A stretch of DNA of 64,000 nt from Cercospora beticola (Eukaryota; Ascomycota; Dothideomycetes; Mycosphaerellales; Mycosphaerellaceae). Of this stretch, positions 50,492-62,687 are shown piece by piece. The translations under genes were made by a program, and so were the position numbers. The notes under the pieces were generated by a model. That model was not told the origin of the DNA, made no database searches, and saw nothing but the letters and a program-made list of their open reading frames with translations. The stretch is from NCBI RefSeq assembly GCF_033473495.1, contig NC_088937.1:2170001-2234000 (forward strand), written 5' to 3'. Each line of letters begins with the position of its first letter. The first letter of the stretch is position 1.

Positions 50492-53400
50492 TTATGCAGT
50501 CGTCTCAGACAGCTCGCCAGTACACTGAAGAGACCGGCGATCCATATGACCGGCTTGAATCTCGAGCGCTGCGGCCATTACATGTGTAACTTCGAAGTGT
50601 TAGTCATTGATGAGCTATTCAGGACGATTGGATACTTACTCGGCCAAATGACAGCCTTCTCCAGCATCATGGCTGTCACTCGCATAATCTTGCTTCCATA
50701 TCCACACCTGTCCAAGTTGACATTGTGGTGCATGTTTGTGCTGAAATTGTTGGGGTTCATCGCCATCAGGTTCATCTCTTGGTGAGCGTGCTTTTCTTTC
50801 ATGCTCGTATAGATTTGTTCCAACTTGTGGAGCATCTCCATGTCCTCTGGCGCGAGGAGCATGACAGCTGGAACGTCTGTGTAATCAACTGCATCCCTTC
50901 CAAGGACGCCAAGATATTTGCCGGTTCGCTCTTGGACGGTAGTCACCCACTCAGCCAAAACTTGAGCGCAGTCTAAGAAGCAAATTGCTGCTTGAATTGG
51001 AAGCTCATGTGCGTGCGCGTCAGAGTAGGTGAGATTGAATCTGCACGCCACCGTCAATGCATCGGCTGCGTAAGCTGCAGCTTTCCGCAAATGACGCTCG
51101 CGCCTCGTCGATGCCGCTTGATCGTTCGGAATAGCGGAAGACGTTCTGCGCTGAGCTAGGGTCCTGGTATCTGGCGACTTGCGTGTGTCAGGAGTCTTGG
51201 CATCATTTGTTGAGCTCTCTTCGAATGCATTGAAGGCAATGAGCTCTTCTGCCATTTTGTTGAAGTCTCTTGCCCAGAAAGCCTCTGCTGTCCGGCCGAG
51301 ATTCACGTACAATCGCACATACGCTAAATCGAGTAGAGGGATGCTGTCAGCAGCAAGTGGGCCAAGTCCGAAGGGATTCGGTCGTTCCAGCGTATGCCGT
51401 TCGTTGGCTTTCCATGCGGCCATCCAGGCGTTGAGAGCAGGCTCGATATTTGCGATCATGGACTCCGTCTCTTGCATCGTCCATTCGCGCCCTCGATGTC
51501 TGCTTCGGGTCTCCCAGATGTAGTTGTGCAGCGCATTTATCAATACCAAGCATCCAAACGTGCTAGGCTTGATTTCAGAAGCAGGTAAATTGCTACCAGA
51601 GGCTCCAAAGTTGCCATTGTCGAAAGTTGAGCTCCTTTGATTTGCTGTGAGCAGAGAGCTTAGAGCATCGGCAAAAGAGAGCGAGTTCTCCTCAACTCTC
51701 GCCAGGCCTCCACGTGCGTGCCACTCTTCAGCAGAAGGAGCTTCGTAAAGCTCTTCCTCGCACGGCAAATCGAGCAGAATCTCGGAGTTCATGATGGACG
51801 GCGTTTGATTGTACGCAGTGGTCAGCAAGCTCGACAAGATGAAAATTCCGAAGAAGCAGCGCTTCTGTTCTTCCGCAGTCTTCCATTTGATCCAAGTGGC
51901 GTGCAAGTCACTGTTATCGCCATTGCCCATCGCGGTGTCGCCGTTGGCGGACCGTGGCTCGTCAAGCGTCTGCAGATCGGCACTTCGTGCCAGGCTCACG
52001 AGTGCGGCAATGTGGTTGCTAGAGATCTCTGCGGCCAGACGATCTCCACAGTGGTGGCCATAGATGACGTTGAGGAGCATGGCTTGCACAAGCCACAGCG
52101 GTGTTGTGCTATGCGAAGCTTCCCGGTTGATTGCAGATGCCATGTCGGCCTTGCGCCTGTCTTCCAAATACAGGGAAATCATCTTCTTCGCAGCCTCAAA
52201 CAGGTTCTTCGATGCCGGATGGTCGTACTCGTAGAGAGCACCGATAGCGGCCATACCAAGAATAAGACATTGTGGACCGTTGGCGGTGACGAACGGGGAA
52301 GACGATGCTGGCGGTGATCCCTTTTGAGGCGCGACAAGGTCCACAGGATTGAATGTCACAGTTGCAATATGGGTGATTGGCAGATGTGGATGGGCATACT
52401 GCATGAACGCTTCGATGTACCGTTGCAAGTCCGCGCGGCTGGGTAGCGTGACACCTTCGGGAGTTGCGTTTCGCGCGCCTGCTCCGCCAGATAGGGGAGA
52501 GCTCACTGTAGGCTGTGAGTACTTGCGTTGATTGTGACCAACCAAAAGGGAAGGCTGCGACAAGCTGTTCAGAAGCGCTTGCCTGGTAGACTCGGTTATC
52601 GAATCTGTTGACATCGATGTCATGGAGCTCTGTCTAGCGCTTGTGCTGCTCGTCATGGACGGCGAAGACATGCCAGGGCTGTCAGAGTCAATGTTCGAAA
52701 CCGGAGCACCAAAGAAATTGGCGCCCTGATTCTGCATGATGTCCGCCTGAGATGGGTGTCTCTGCAATGAGGCATTATTGTGTTGCATCATCGCTTGGTG
52801 GAAGTAAGTATCGCCAGTAGGCGTGGGATCATGTAGGCTGGATGGTGACAATGTTCCATTCTGTTGGTCCAATGAAGGCAGGCCATTGCAGAGTCCATCA
52901 AGCTGGAAGGGGCCAGTGGATGAATGCGAGAGAGTCTGCTGGAGGGAAAGGTCTTGCGGATGCCACTGAAAGTTGTTCTGGATCGGGATGGCAGCTTGAC
53001 TGTTTGTCATGCTCTCCGAAAAATCCCCAGGACTGTCGCCACTGCTCATGCGCGATGGTGAGGACTCTTCGATGGCATTCTCGTGATCATTGCCAGCCAT
53101 GTTCATACCCCAGTTCCTCATCCAGCCAAAGTCATCATCTATGGGGACTTGCTGATTTGTGCCAGCCTCAAGGCCAAAAGGAATATTAGTTGATGAGATT
53201 TGCCCAGCCGAGCCAAAATGCAAGGCGGCTGGATTTATCGTCGTATGTGGAGTGAAAAGTTGATCAATGTCGAACCCGCCAAAGCTTGCCTGAGGAGGTG
53301 CCGTTCGGAGCGAGTTCGTCATATCCATATGATTGGCGTGAGCCGTGTCTAGCTTGGGAAGACCATGCAGGTTTCCGTGCTGGCCCATCGCAGTAGACAT

Positions 53401-54133
53401 GCCACGATAGTCGAAGTGTCCAAGGCCTGGATGCGTACCCATCATGCCGGCGCCGTTCATACCCAAGCCCAGTGCATTCATGCGGTCCATCTGAGCGTGG
53501 CCATCCATCAGGCCCAGGGAAGAGAGATCGATGTGGCTGATCGTGTTCGCTCGTGGACGAATCTGATTCGAAGCTGCGCCGTTAATGCCATTCACATTGA
53601 TATTCGCGACCGAATTCTTGCGCACTCTGCCATTGCCATTCCCGCCCGCCACACTCTCGCGTCGGCCAGTGCGTGGTCGCGTAGTAGTGTTGGTCATGTG
53701 GAGCTTTTGCTGATGGCGAAGCAGCAGATCTCGACGTGCGAAACATCGTGTACACTCCGGACACTCGAACGGCTTTTCTTTCGTGTGAGATCGTTCATGT
53801 CGCTTGAGATGTTCCAAGCGGGCGAACGACCGAGTGCATGTTTGGCACACGTGCGGCCGTGGCTTATCCGTCTTGGGCGGTGGGAATGCGGGCTTTACAG
53901 TGCCATTGGCATTGGTTGTGGTCGTGGGGGTCGTGGTGGCGGTGCCATTGCTCGTTTTCGAGACTGTGGCATTGATGGTCAGCTTGCTGTTCACTGCGCT
54001 CCATGCAATGCAGCGAGAGAGGTATGCGACAAAGTGCCGACGTACCGTTCGTCAGAGCAGGACTCGCGGCGCTCGCGCTCAATCCCGGCGAGTCACTCTC
54101 CGGCTCTTGTTTCGCGACATCCTCTGCGTGCAT
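50492..54133 (-). CDS. C2H2 zinc-finger transcription factor with fungal-specific regulatory domain
   Basis: Three exons: 54133-54046, 53993-50640 and 50589-50492; 1179 aa. Exon 1 begins MHAEDVAKQEPESDSPGL. The 52-nt intron has a GCGCAG acceptor. The last intron (GTAAGT...TGACTAAC...AAG) is canonical; without it the protein ends at 50578. Two C2H2 fingers are at about 77-128 (CQTCTRSFARLEHLKRHERS; CPECTRCFARRDLLLRHQQK). A long Asn/Ser/Gln-rich region with His/Met patches follows. The fungal transcription-factor domain is at about 560-900 (YIEAFMQYAHPHLPITHIAT; LILGMAAIGALYEYDHPASK). Related C2H2 plus fungal_trans proteins include AmdX/Adr1-like regulators; the target genes are unknown. An unusually long gene-poor region lies upstream. 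Confidence 0.88.
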
Positions 54134-57100
54134 GCTCCAATCTTTTGACAATAAGTAATTCAGAGGTCCAACCTGCAGCTTCCTCCAATGATGCGATCTT
54201 TCCTCAGGCAGCTGTCGTGGAAAGAATGATCGTGGTCAGCAGCCTGGTATGCCGGAAATGGTGCCAAGCAGGAAGCCGATCTCGCAAACAGTGGGACGGC
54301 CGCTGAACGAGCGACGTTATGCTCGTGTAGGACGTTGAAAGGTTGTGCTCCACGGGTCCAGGCGGTGTCGCAGGGAATGACAGCGAGTGTCTCGCGTAGA
54401 ATCTGGTTGCAAAAGCTCAGCGAGCAGATCTATTGCTCTCGAACCGCTGAAGCCCCGGTCGAAGTTCACCGGGGTGGCTGAGGCGGAGTGTGGAGACGTG
54501 TGGGTGCCCCAACAATGCGCAGGTGCGGTCCTCTCTCGCCGGCAACTCCAGGACAGTCGGCGGTGGTCGAGTATACGGGCGGTCCTGGGGAATTGGTCGT
54601 CGCAGAAGCTCTCACTCGAGTCGCATGCCCGACGAGGTCGAAGAGCAAAGAGGCGAGATGGAACTGCGTTCGTCAGCTGGCATCCGAGAGCCAGGCTAGC
54701 ATTAGAGTTCTGCTACTCCCTTCTAGGTAGACCTACACGAAGCCAGTAAAAGCAAGCGTCTAACTCTATTCACCAGCGGGCCACAGCTGCCCGAAGTGGA
54801 TGTTCGTTTTACGTTTGGCTCGTCCGCGATGCGAGGCTGGACCTTGGATGCCAGGTCCAGATGCGTTGGCTGCTCGCGGCGAGTGTCTGGGTCGGCGGGC
54901 AATTCAAAGACAGTGCACACGCTCGACTGGGCGGACGGGCAGGCAGGCGATGAAAGAGCTCGGCGGCGGATGCTGGCGTGCACCGAATCATAAAATCTGG
55001 AGAAAAGCTGGAGTAGGTTGCCGTCCGTCCTGCGATCCAAGGCCACACACGCCAGCAGGTGCTCCGATGCTGCCGTCTGCTAAGAGCAGTCGGCTAGCTA
55101 GTTTCAGCTATACTTCTCACTGGTGTCTGAGCTCTGCTGCTGCCGGCAGACGTGATCCAGGCAGGACGCTGCTGCTGCTGCGCACAAGGTTGGGGCCTTC
55201 TGAGCTGCCATGTACATCACCTGCCCACTCGCCGTGTCATGGAGCAGCGATGCGCCGGCAGCTGTGTCAATGCAGCAGTCTGCGCGTGCCCGCCTGAGGA
55301 TCGCACGCCGTACATACGACGGTGGATTCCATGCAGCCTGCAGCAGCAGCAGCAGCAGCAGCACAGCGAGCCAGCCTGCAAAGCAAAACAGATGAGGGTG
55401 GAACGCAGTGCGCGCAAACTCCGAGCCCAGCGGACCCTGCCAGCTGCTGGCCTCTGCCGCTTTGCCTCTTCCAATGCTAGCACCACGTCCTCGTCCCGCC
55501 CGCGACCTGCTTCGCGCAGGCAGGTTGGCCAACGGAGCCGCGCCTCTCTCTCGCGCGCCCGTCATCACGAGCAACGAGACTTGCTGCTCGCCGCGCGCTA
55601 GGTCATTTCGCACACTTTCGCCAAACCGCGCAGCGCCGAAGATCACTTGTCCGCTAGCCGCAACGTTCCATAGCCAGCGCCGCGTGCTTCCTTCCCATCA
55701 CTCGCATAGCCAGCGGCGCACTCGCTTCGCCGTCGCCATCGATGGGGCGACGACGATGACTATCGCACTCGCCATGTGGGCGTCGCGCCGAAGAGGCTCG
55801 CTCATTTGCTTTGCCTTCCCGTCGACGACGGATCTTATGGAGCCCCGGGTATAGCGGGCGTGGAAGTGGCTTAGGATCAGAGGTCACCTGTGCAAACGTC
55901 TGCATGAACCCTTGGCGAGGCCCATCTCCTTGCAGCGGACCTCGATCGTCGAAGCAACCCGCCATCCGAGCCCTTGTTTTTGTGCGCTGCAGGTTCACAC
56001 AGCATGCTTGCGGCCGCTCGCACTAGCAGCGCTGTCTAGCGCGGACCCTTCGACGGCAGCATGGCCGTCGCATGTGCTGCCCAGCGAACGGCCTCGCAGA
56101 CAGCAACTCGCCACGGCGTAGGATAGCAATGCCAGTGGATACAGTGGCCACAAGTGCTGGACCAGCAGCGACGTGAAGTGGGTATGCCCGTGAGACCCAC
56201 GAGTCAGTGTGTCAATGTGGTTTGGGCGCGCGCCGTCCGACATCTGTGGTACTCTACCGCTGCCACGCTGGTCCACACATCTGATGAGAGCCACAGAGCT
56301 CATCAGCATTCGGCTGCCAATGCTGTCATCGCATCCGAAGGCGCAGAAGTCGGCTGCTCGCCCGGAAACACCAAATGTCACGCGGCAAATACGTGAAATT
56401 CCGCGGCAAGCTGCTCTAACATTGATTGGCCCTTTTGCAATCTACTCTAGTGCCCTCGCTCTCGAAACTTGCAACGCAACTTCAGCTTCGCGGGCTCTCA
56501 CGCCTGTCTACAGGCCGAATAGAGGCTACGGGGAAGTGGCCTGGATCATCTCAGTTCGCACGGGTCCATCGGAGCACGCATACAAGCGGCTCGGCGTCCA
56601 TGACTCTGACCTCGCCGCAGCCGCGCTTGCCTCAAAATGGTGGAAGTGTCTGGAGAAGGGCCAAGGATTGTCCTGCAGGAAAGCATTTAGCTCGTGCGCC
56701 TCGTTCTGGAGCAACGAGTGCTGTCGTCAGATTATCCGATGCAGCGCAGGCCTGCAGTGGCCTCGCTTGGACACTTGATGCACGCGGGTCTGGGAATTTC
56801 ATGGAGTCCGTCGTAACAGTGTGACACAGGCGTTGTAGGTCAAGGACCTGGGGAGGGATGCAGACAGGGCAGGTCTGCCAGCATGCAGGCCTGGCAGGCA
56901 TGGTCTCAACCTCACCACAAGTGCTCATCTCGAATCACATCTACTACTGGCGATGACAGCCCAGTACGCGAACTATGCGCAGGATTCATGCTGTTGCTGC
57001 GCCTGTCTCCAAACTCGGCTCGCTGCAGTTGCGATATTATTATGCTGCTCCACCGTCTGGACTCATTGCAGCAGCTCGCCGCGATGAACTCCGATGACTG

Positions 57101-58696
57101 AAGGCAAAGTAATGTGTCTCTGACATGCAAGCCCGGGTTCATGGCCACTCTCAGTCACTGCTATCCTCGGAGATAGTTCGTCCTGCGCTACTTGTGAAGG
57201 TGTGGTATGCTGCAACGGCTATTGGCGAGGATCTTTCCAAGCGATGACGACCAGGCTTTGGTGATCGAACAGCAAAATCTAGCCAGGCAGAGATCGGACT
57301 TGTTACCACTCGTGGAAAGGCAAGAGAGGCCAGGTCAGTGACCACACGTGATTGTGGTGAGCCATAGCCGTGCAGTAGTGTGAGTGAGGGAGCCGCGCTA
57401 TACACGGGAGCCGCACAAGCAGTAGGCTTGGAGGATCAACGTCTGCAGTAGAGTCAATATCAAATATCAGCAGCACGTCGGTCGGTGGCGGTCGTCATCG
57501 ACGATGTCACGGCTTAAGGCAGACTGTATGCACGTAACCATGGAGAGCAGCAGCTCGCAGCATTTCTTCTGCAGCGACAGCGCCTCTGGGGACGATGGCG
57601 GGCGAGCTCAAGACGAAGCAGCGTCATTTGCTGCAGTGTGACAATTAATTGCAATGCTCCAGCGCGGTTGGACATTGGCGTGAGGTCCCGATGCTTTTCA
57701 TGGCCCTCGATTTGCTCAGGAATTATGCGGCGTGGCGCCCCACCATCAGAGAGCTCAGAGCTTAAGCTCCGATCCTGGGGTCGGCCCAGGCTCGTGAGGG
57801 CGGAAGGGCCTGTCGCTCGACGCTCGTAAGGCCAGGTATAGTTCGACAACCTGCAGACAAGTTTTGTGGCCGCTGCCGGCTCCGCAACTCTTTCGCATTC
57901 GCTGCATTCAGGTTGGTGTCGCACGGCTTATGCATGCATGAGTGTTGATTCAGAATAGCTGATCGGATCTGTCGCTCGGAAGCTGTGCAGCACTGAGATC
58001 TGTCAAACTTTCGCAAAAGACTTTGGTATGGATAGCAATGCACGCTCAAGTCAGAGCGGGCGTTTTCCGCCAATTTGTCGCTTAACACAGCGTGGAAGGA
58101 AGATTGTGGAGAATGGATATCGGAAGCATTCGCGTGAAAATCCGCCATATCGGGTCCTCGAAAGCAGCGTGGCACTGCTTAACAATTCGAGTGGGTCGCA
58201 TGCCTGAGCCCACATTATTTCCGCCACAACCTCTGGGCTTCGGCTTACCTCTTTGATGTCTTAGAAACCCACAGTTGTGTTGTTCATTGATCGTATTTTT
58301 GGTCGTGTACAAATTGCACTCTTCGCTAAGTGGAGAGGACTCCAAGCCGATGAAGGCGCAGACCATGTTCGCGAGAGTTGCCCGGCATCCCGGAGAGCAG
58401 CGATGGTGTGAGCTGAGAATTTCCCATGGATCTTGGACGGGTGGATGAGGTCGTTGGGGGATGCCGTGGTCGGCTGCGGGAGCCATTCATGCTGTTGAGC
58501 AGCCCCCATATCCCCATATACTCCACAGAATGCTGGTCTGGGGCCATGCTCGGCGACATTGCGGAGTGAGGTTGGGTGGATTGCAGTTGCCGTTCTTCCA
58601 CGCCGTCTTCGCAGTCCATCGCGCTGCCCGAATCAGCTGATGCCGGCGGGCGAAGGCAGCAAGACACCGTCCAGGAGCGAGCGGTATGCTGCAGAA
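54134..58696. promoter_or_regulatory. 4.5-kb gene-poor region upstream of the transcription factor
   Basis: Very many overlapping short frames on both strands, none with a domain, signal peptide or splice support. The left two-thirds is GC-rich. A CAG microsatellite lies at 55341-55362. Large fungal regulators often have long 5' leaders with upstream ORFs, so this is likely a regulatory or leader region. Whether transcripts cross it is unknown. Confidence 0.35.
55341..55362 (+). repeat. (CAG)7 microsatellite
   Basis: Seven CAG units plus one C in a noncoding region. A further GCTGCTGCTGCTG run lies nearby at about 55170. Confidence 0.9.
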
Positions 58697-59298
58697 TCAC
58701 TTCTTGTTCTTCTTTTTCTTCTTTCCACCGCCTCCCGTTTGTTGCGGCTGGGTTTTCGTTTCGCTTGGGGCCGGCACAGAAGTCTTCACGTCCTCAGAGG
58801 CCTGTTCTGGTCCTGGAGCATCCTCCATGATTGCATCTTGAGCTGGGAGTATATTAGCACAGGATTGTGTATCCGTATTATACCAACTTCGTACCACCTT
58901 CTTTCTCCGGAAGTGCTGCCATGTGTCGCCCAACCCGGCCCAGGCCATTGATCAGACGCGCTACTTCTGCAGCTCTGTCTGTCTTGAATTTCAGAGTCAC
59001 GCCGGACTCCGGGTCGTAGGTCTTGAGTGTCAAAGTCGCGCGTGGGACAAGAGGTGCTGCATTGCCGCTTTCCTTCTCCTCGCTATCCGCTTCTCTTTTC
59101 CTCTTCTTCAGCTTCTGCTGATATTTAGGCGATTCGAGGTTCGGTATGTTGTATTTCGTCGTGATCCGGGCCTGGATCGCATTAGAAGCGGGCGGATGGC
59201 ATTTCGATGTGGGCGCACCTACGCACCGTGGTCGGCCGTGCCTTCAGCAACAGCGAGGTCTGCTGCTGCCATTCTTCACTCGAGCTTAGGAGAACCAT
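58697..59298 (-). CDS. Signal recognition particle SRP9/SRP21-like subunit
   Basis: Three exons: 59298-59227, 59171-58895 and 58842-58697; 164 aa. Introns are 55 nt (GTGCGT...TTCTAAT...CCAG) and 52 nt (GTACGA...CCCAG). Exon 1: MVLLSSSEEWQQQTSLLLKA. Exon 2: ARITTKYNIPNLESPKYQQK, then ATLTLKTYDPESGVTLKFKT and AAEVARLINGLGRVGRHMAA. This is the SRP9 domain with its TxxTKY start and LKTYDPxSG core. Exon 3 is acidic/Gln-rich and ends KKKKKNKK. SRP9/21 binds the Alu end of SRP RNA and helps pause elongation during secretory targeting. The Lys tail and extra length fit fungal Srp21. Divergent from the DUF1308 gene by 296 bp. Confidence 0.85.
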
Positions 59299-59594
59299 CT
59301 TCTGATCGCGAGAAAACCGTCGGTGGTGTCAACTTGTCCACTAGGTCTTGAGCAAGAGCGGAGAATGCTCGCGCTTGTGCTGCCAAGAACGAGTCGGCTC
59401 CACTTTCCAAGTCAAATTCACTTCAATGATTCGTGTATGAAACATCAGGAACGACTACGCTCAGCACATATGCATGAGCAGTGAGATTTGGCCTCAGTAG
59501 CATTCGCGCGGACTTATCGAACTGGAAGGGACAGGCTTATTCAACAATTGAAGGCCACAAGATTTGACCCTGAGGTCTTTCCAAAGTTTCGATC

Positions 59595-61286
59595 ATGACT
59601 GAGACCCATGAAGGTGGCGAGGATAACGATGAGGGTCATGGCGGCGAGGCCCATCTGCTGCTCGCCAACCTCATCAGTCGAGCAAAAGCATTGCTCGCCG
59701 AGCTTGAGCAATTTCGACAGCATCTCCGCATCATCCGGCAAGAACAGCACATTGAGCTCGCGCACTTTCGTGGAACAATACAATCAGAATTGAGCATGCT
59801 AGAGAAGCTGCACAGTAAACCCGAGACCGATTCGACGACTCATGTGGCCAAGTCGTCGAATCTGCCTTTCCTTGAGACAGTCTGGAAAACGGCCAAAAAG
59901 TCGAGTCACGTCGGCGCTCTCCAGAAGCGAGTCTACTACAATAGTCCATCGAAATCACTATCCTCAGCCATGCACCACATCAATCTCGGCATCAAGCGTC
60001 CCAGCGAAAAGGGTTCTCGAAATGCCGCAGTCACTGTTGACTTGATTGCAGACCAGGGACTTACTTGGACGAAAGTGTCGCTCGTCACCAATCATCGTAT
60101 TCTGATGGACCTAGCTAAGCAAGGCTGGGACTCTGGGGGCTCCGAAGACGAAGAGGACGACGATTTGCCCCCACGCATGGACGATGACGATGCCGATATG
60201 CCACTCGTCAAGAATGCAAAGGAGCTTTGTCAGGCTTCAGAGTCGTACAGAGTCCGGACACAAAAGCCCAAGGTCAATCTCGTACTTCCTCGAATACAGC
60301 TTGGCGAAACGAAAGAGGTCGATGCTGTGATTGAACGATGCAGAGCAGCGGGCGTTACACTCTTCTGCGGCGAAAGTGTTGGCCATGTTCCGGCCATACA
60401 AGAAGCGCTTCAGACCATGGCACCGGATCCGATAAATTCCTTCACGAATACACTCAACATCGACTGCACCATTCTACTTGCGCTTGTGTCCGAGTTCTCG
60501 CACGCCAGCGTTTCGAAAGAGCCATGGTTCCACAAATCGCTGCAGCGGCAAGTCGAGATCGAAGATAATGAGAATCTACTTCCTTCGCTCCTGTACCCAG
60601 CACTTGCGAAACGGGAACTTGTCTGCACGAGCGAAGCCGCTAAACGGATGCGCGAGATCGTGGACACTATCGGCACGCCATCAGAGAAGGCTCGTACTGC
60701 GATTATGATGGGCGACGATACTTCAAAGACCCACGGCCAGCTTATTGAAGACATGCAACAATGGTCGGCGTATCCAGTACCTTCTGACTGGCAGTTGCCG
60801 ATCCGAGTTGTGAATAGGAACGATGACGACTGCCAGAAGGAAATGCATCCTATAGCCGTGCAAATACTTGACTCCATGTCCAAGATCAACTCGTCGGTGT
60901 TTGGCTACGGCTGGACCAGCGGGAATACGACAATAACCAGCAACAGAGTCGTTGTCAAACAGGTAGAGAACGAACTCGAAAAGTGCGAAGATCTTGATGA
61001 CGCTGTCTGGCCCAAGATCTGGCTTTGCCCCACTGCCAGGTCACTTGTGGGCAAGGAGAAGAGAGGCGCTAGTAAGAAGGACGTGAAGGCACTGCCAGAT
61101 CCCCTGCGACGCGAACAACAACGCCGTAACGGGCTCGATGTGCTCTCGCAACGCGCAGGGCATCAAGTGGAGGATCTACGTCCAGACGGCTATCCTTGCG
61201 AAGATGTATTGGCTGCGAAGGAGGCTGCCAGCAAGGCATATGCGCAAAACGGAACTCAAGAATTGGCAGATAATCCCGAAAAGTGA
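59595..61286 (+). CDS. DUF1308/UPF0415 (C7orf25-like) protein
   Basis: 563 aa, intronless. The N-terminal helical part (LLLANLISRAKALLAELEQF) leads to a conserved core: VTVDLIADQGLTWTKVSLVT, NAKELCQASESYRVRTQKPK, and INSFTNTLNIDCTILLALVS with EFSHASVSKEPWFHKSLQRQ. The NLDCT..LALVSE-like segment and spacing match the UPF0415 family conserved from fungi to animals, some members of which are predicted to have a PIN-like nuclease fold. The C-terminus is Lys/Arg-rich (EKRGASKKDVKALPDPLRRE). An acidic stretch (SEDEEDDDLPPRMDDDDADM) lies in the middle. Biochemical function unknown. Confidence 0.8.
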   Translation: MTETHEGGEDNDEGHGGEAHLLLANLISRAKALLAELEQFRQHLRIIRQEQHIELAHFRGTIQSELSMLEKLHSKPETDSTTHVAKSSNLPFLETVWKTAKKSSHVGALQKRVYYNSPSKSLSSAMHHINLGIKRPSEKGSRNAAVTVDLIADQGLTWTKVSLVTNHRILMDLAKQGWDSGGSEDEEDDDLPPRMDDDDADMPLVKNAKELCQASESYRVRTQKPKVNLVLPRIQLGETKEVDAVIERCRAAGVTLFCGESVGHVPAIQEALQTMAPDPINSFTNTLNIDCTILLALVSEFSHASVSKEPWFHKSLQRQVEIEDNENLLPSLLYPALAKRELVCTSEAAKRMREIVDTIGTPSEKARTAIMMGDDTSKTHGQLIEDMQQWSAYPVPSDWQLPIRVVNRNDDDCQKEMHPIAVQILDSMSKINSSVFGYGWTSGNTTITSNRVVVKQVENELEKCEDLDDAVWPKIWLCPTARSLVGKEKRGASKKDVKALPDPLRREQQRRNGLDVLSQRAGHQVEDLRPDGYPCEDVLAAKEAASKAYAQNGTQELADNPEK

Positions 61287-62687
61287 CATCCCATACCGAG
61301 CGGACGAAACACATATCCGACGCTGAATACGACCGGCTCGCATCGAACGGTTATGGCTTCTTCATGCGTCCATTGCGCGAGGTTGCTCCTGGGCCATGGA
61401 GTCTAGAATCCTCAATATCTCATCACCATCACTCGCGAATGCCAACAGTGCTCGATTCGAGTCGACAAATGAGACTCTTGTCTGCGTGAGGTCTAGAACC
61501 ACTCCATCGAGCCCTACTCTTCCCGATTCAAGGATACATAAATATCATCTTCGCTCCATCGATGGCCGAAGTTTATGCAGACTTTCTCTCTGCATTTACA
61601 CGTCCATATGCCTAATCCTTTCGCTCGGAGAAGTCGTGCACTTTTCGCACGTCTCCAGCTGAGCATTAGGGCCACAATTGCAGTGAGGAAGGAAGAGTGC
61701 TGTAGATGCATTGCGACCGCCTCACATGAAAGGCCTGACCTTGACTGTATGCGGGCTTGATGCCGAACACCACGACGATCGCGATCACCTCTCCAGGGCA
61801 GTTGTCAAGATTTGTCTGACTGGCAGCTCACAAAAAATTTCTCCCCGTGGAAATCCCTGTTACCAGACCCATAGCTACCCTCGCTGCAAAGTCAATTGAG
61901 ACGCGGATGTCAGGTTCAGGGCCCCTTCAGGAACGATAAGATTCACAGGCCATTGCAAAGTCTGTCTTCTTGGCCTGCCCTCCAGGGTGGTTCTTTCTCG
62001 ACTGGCAAGCCATGTGTATGGCGCGCTTATCGAACTTTGATGACGGTATGCCGAAAGCTTGTGATGCTTGCCTCCCATGAGCTTGGATGTGAGGTCCTGT
62101 GTAACCAACAATTTGTCCTCTGGCTCCCTTGGGAGGCGCTCGGGTACCAGATTAATGATCAGCCGTTTAGCAACGAACGGCACGCCAGCGCGATGCTGTG
62201 CCTGGCCATCTGCCCAAGCAGCCCTCTGTCAGCCACCTTGAGCGAACTCTCACATGTCACGAGACTCATAATGGTTGAAGTGCTTGACATCCGGATCTGT
62301 CAACTTTGATAGCATTGGACAAACTAGGAAATGTGTCATATGATCAATGTCCACAAGAAGTGCTGTTGCCTCACAATTCAGGCAGTCCATCATCACTATA
62401 GTCAGGTTTTCCTAGAGTGAGAAGAGAGGAGTCCCTCTCTAATTAACACGCAGGTTGTGAGCGGAGTTGCTGTATGACAGGTGCCACCGTGATTGTACAC
62501 GACAGCGAGAGTGCACAGTGGACGTGGTTCACAGCTCTCCTGTGGGTCAGGCCTACCGCTCGAGCGTGTACATGTGGTAGCTTCAACTTACAGCAAAATA
62601 GTTTAAGGACAAAATGCCGCTCGGCACTAATAAGTATCACGCAGAACCTCCATCCACAATACCATCAACAGGCAAACACAATCGATA
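61287..62687. other. 1.4-kb stretch without a gene
   Basis: Several frames of 60-137 codons on both strands, none with recognisable features or splice logic. It includes the phosphoesterase promoter. Confidence 0.4.

Noticed and set aside
50578..50640. Unspliced C-terminus of the transcription factor
   Set aside because: A canonical GTAAGT donor, TGACTAAC branch and AAG acceptor indicate an intron; the spliced end is preferred, though a retained intron is possible.
54800..58500. Many frames of 60-190 codons upstream of the transcription factor
   Set aside because: They occur on both strands in a GC-rich region where stops are rare; none has features.
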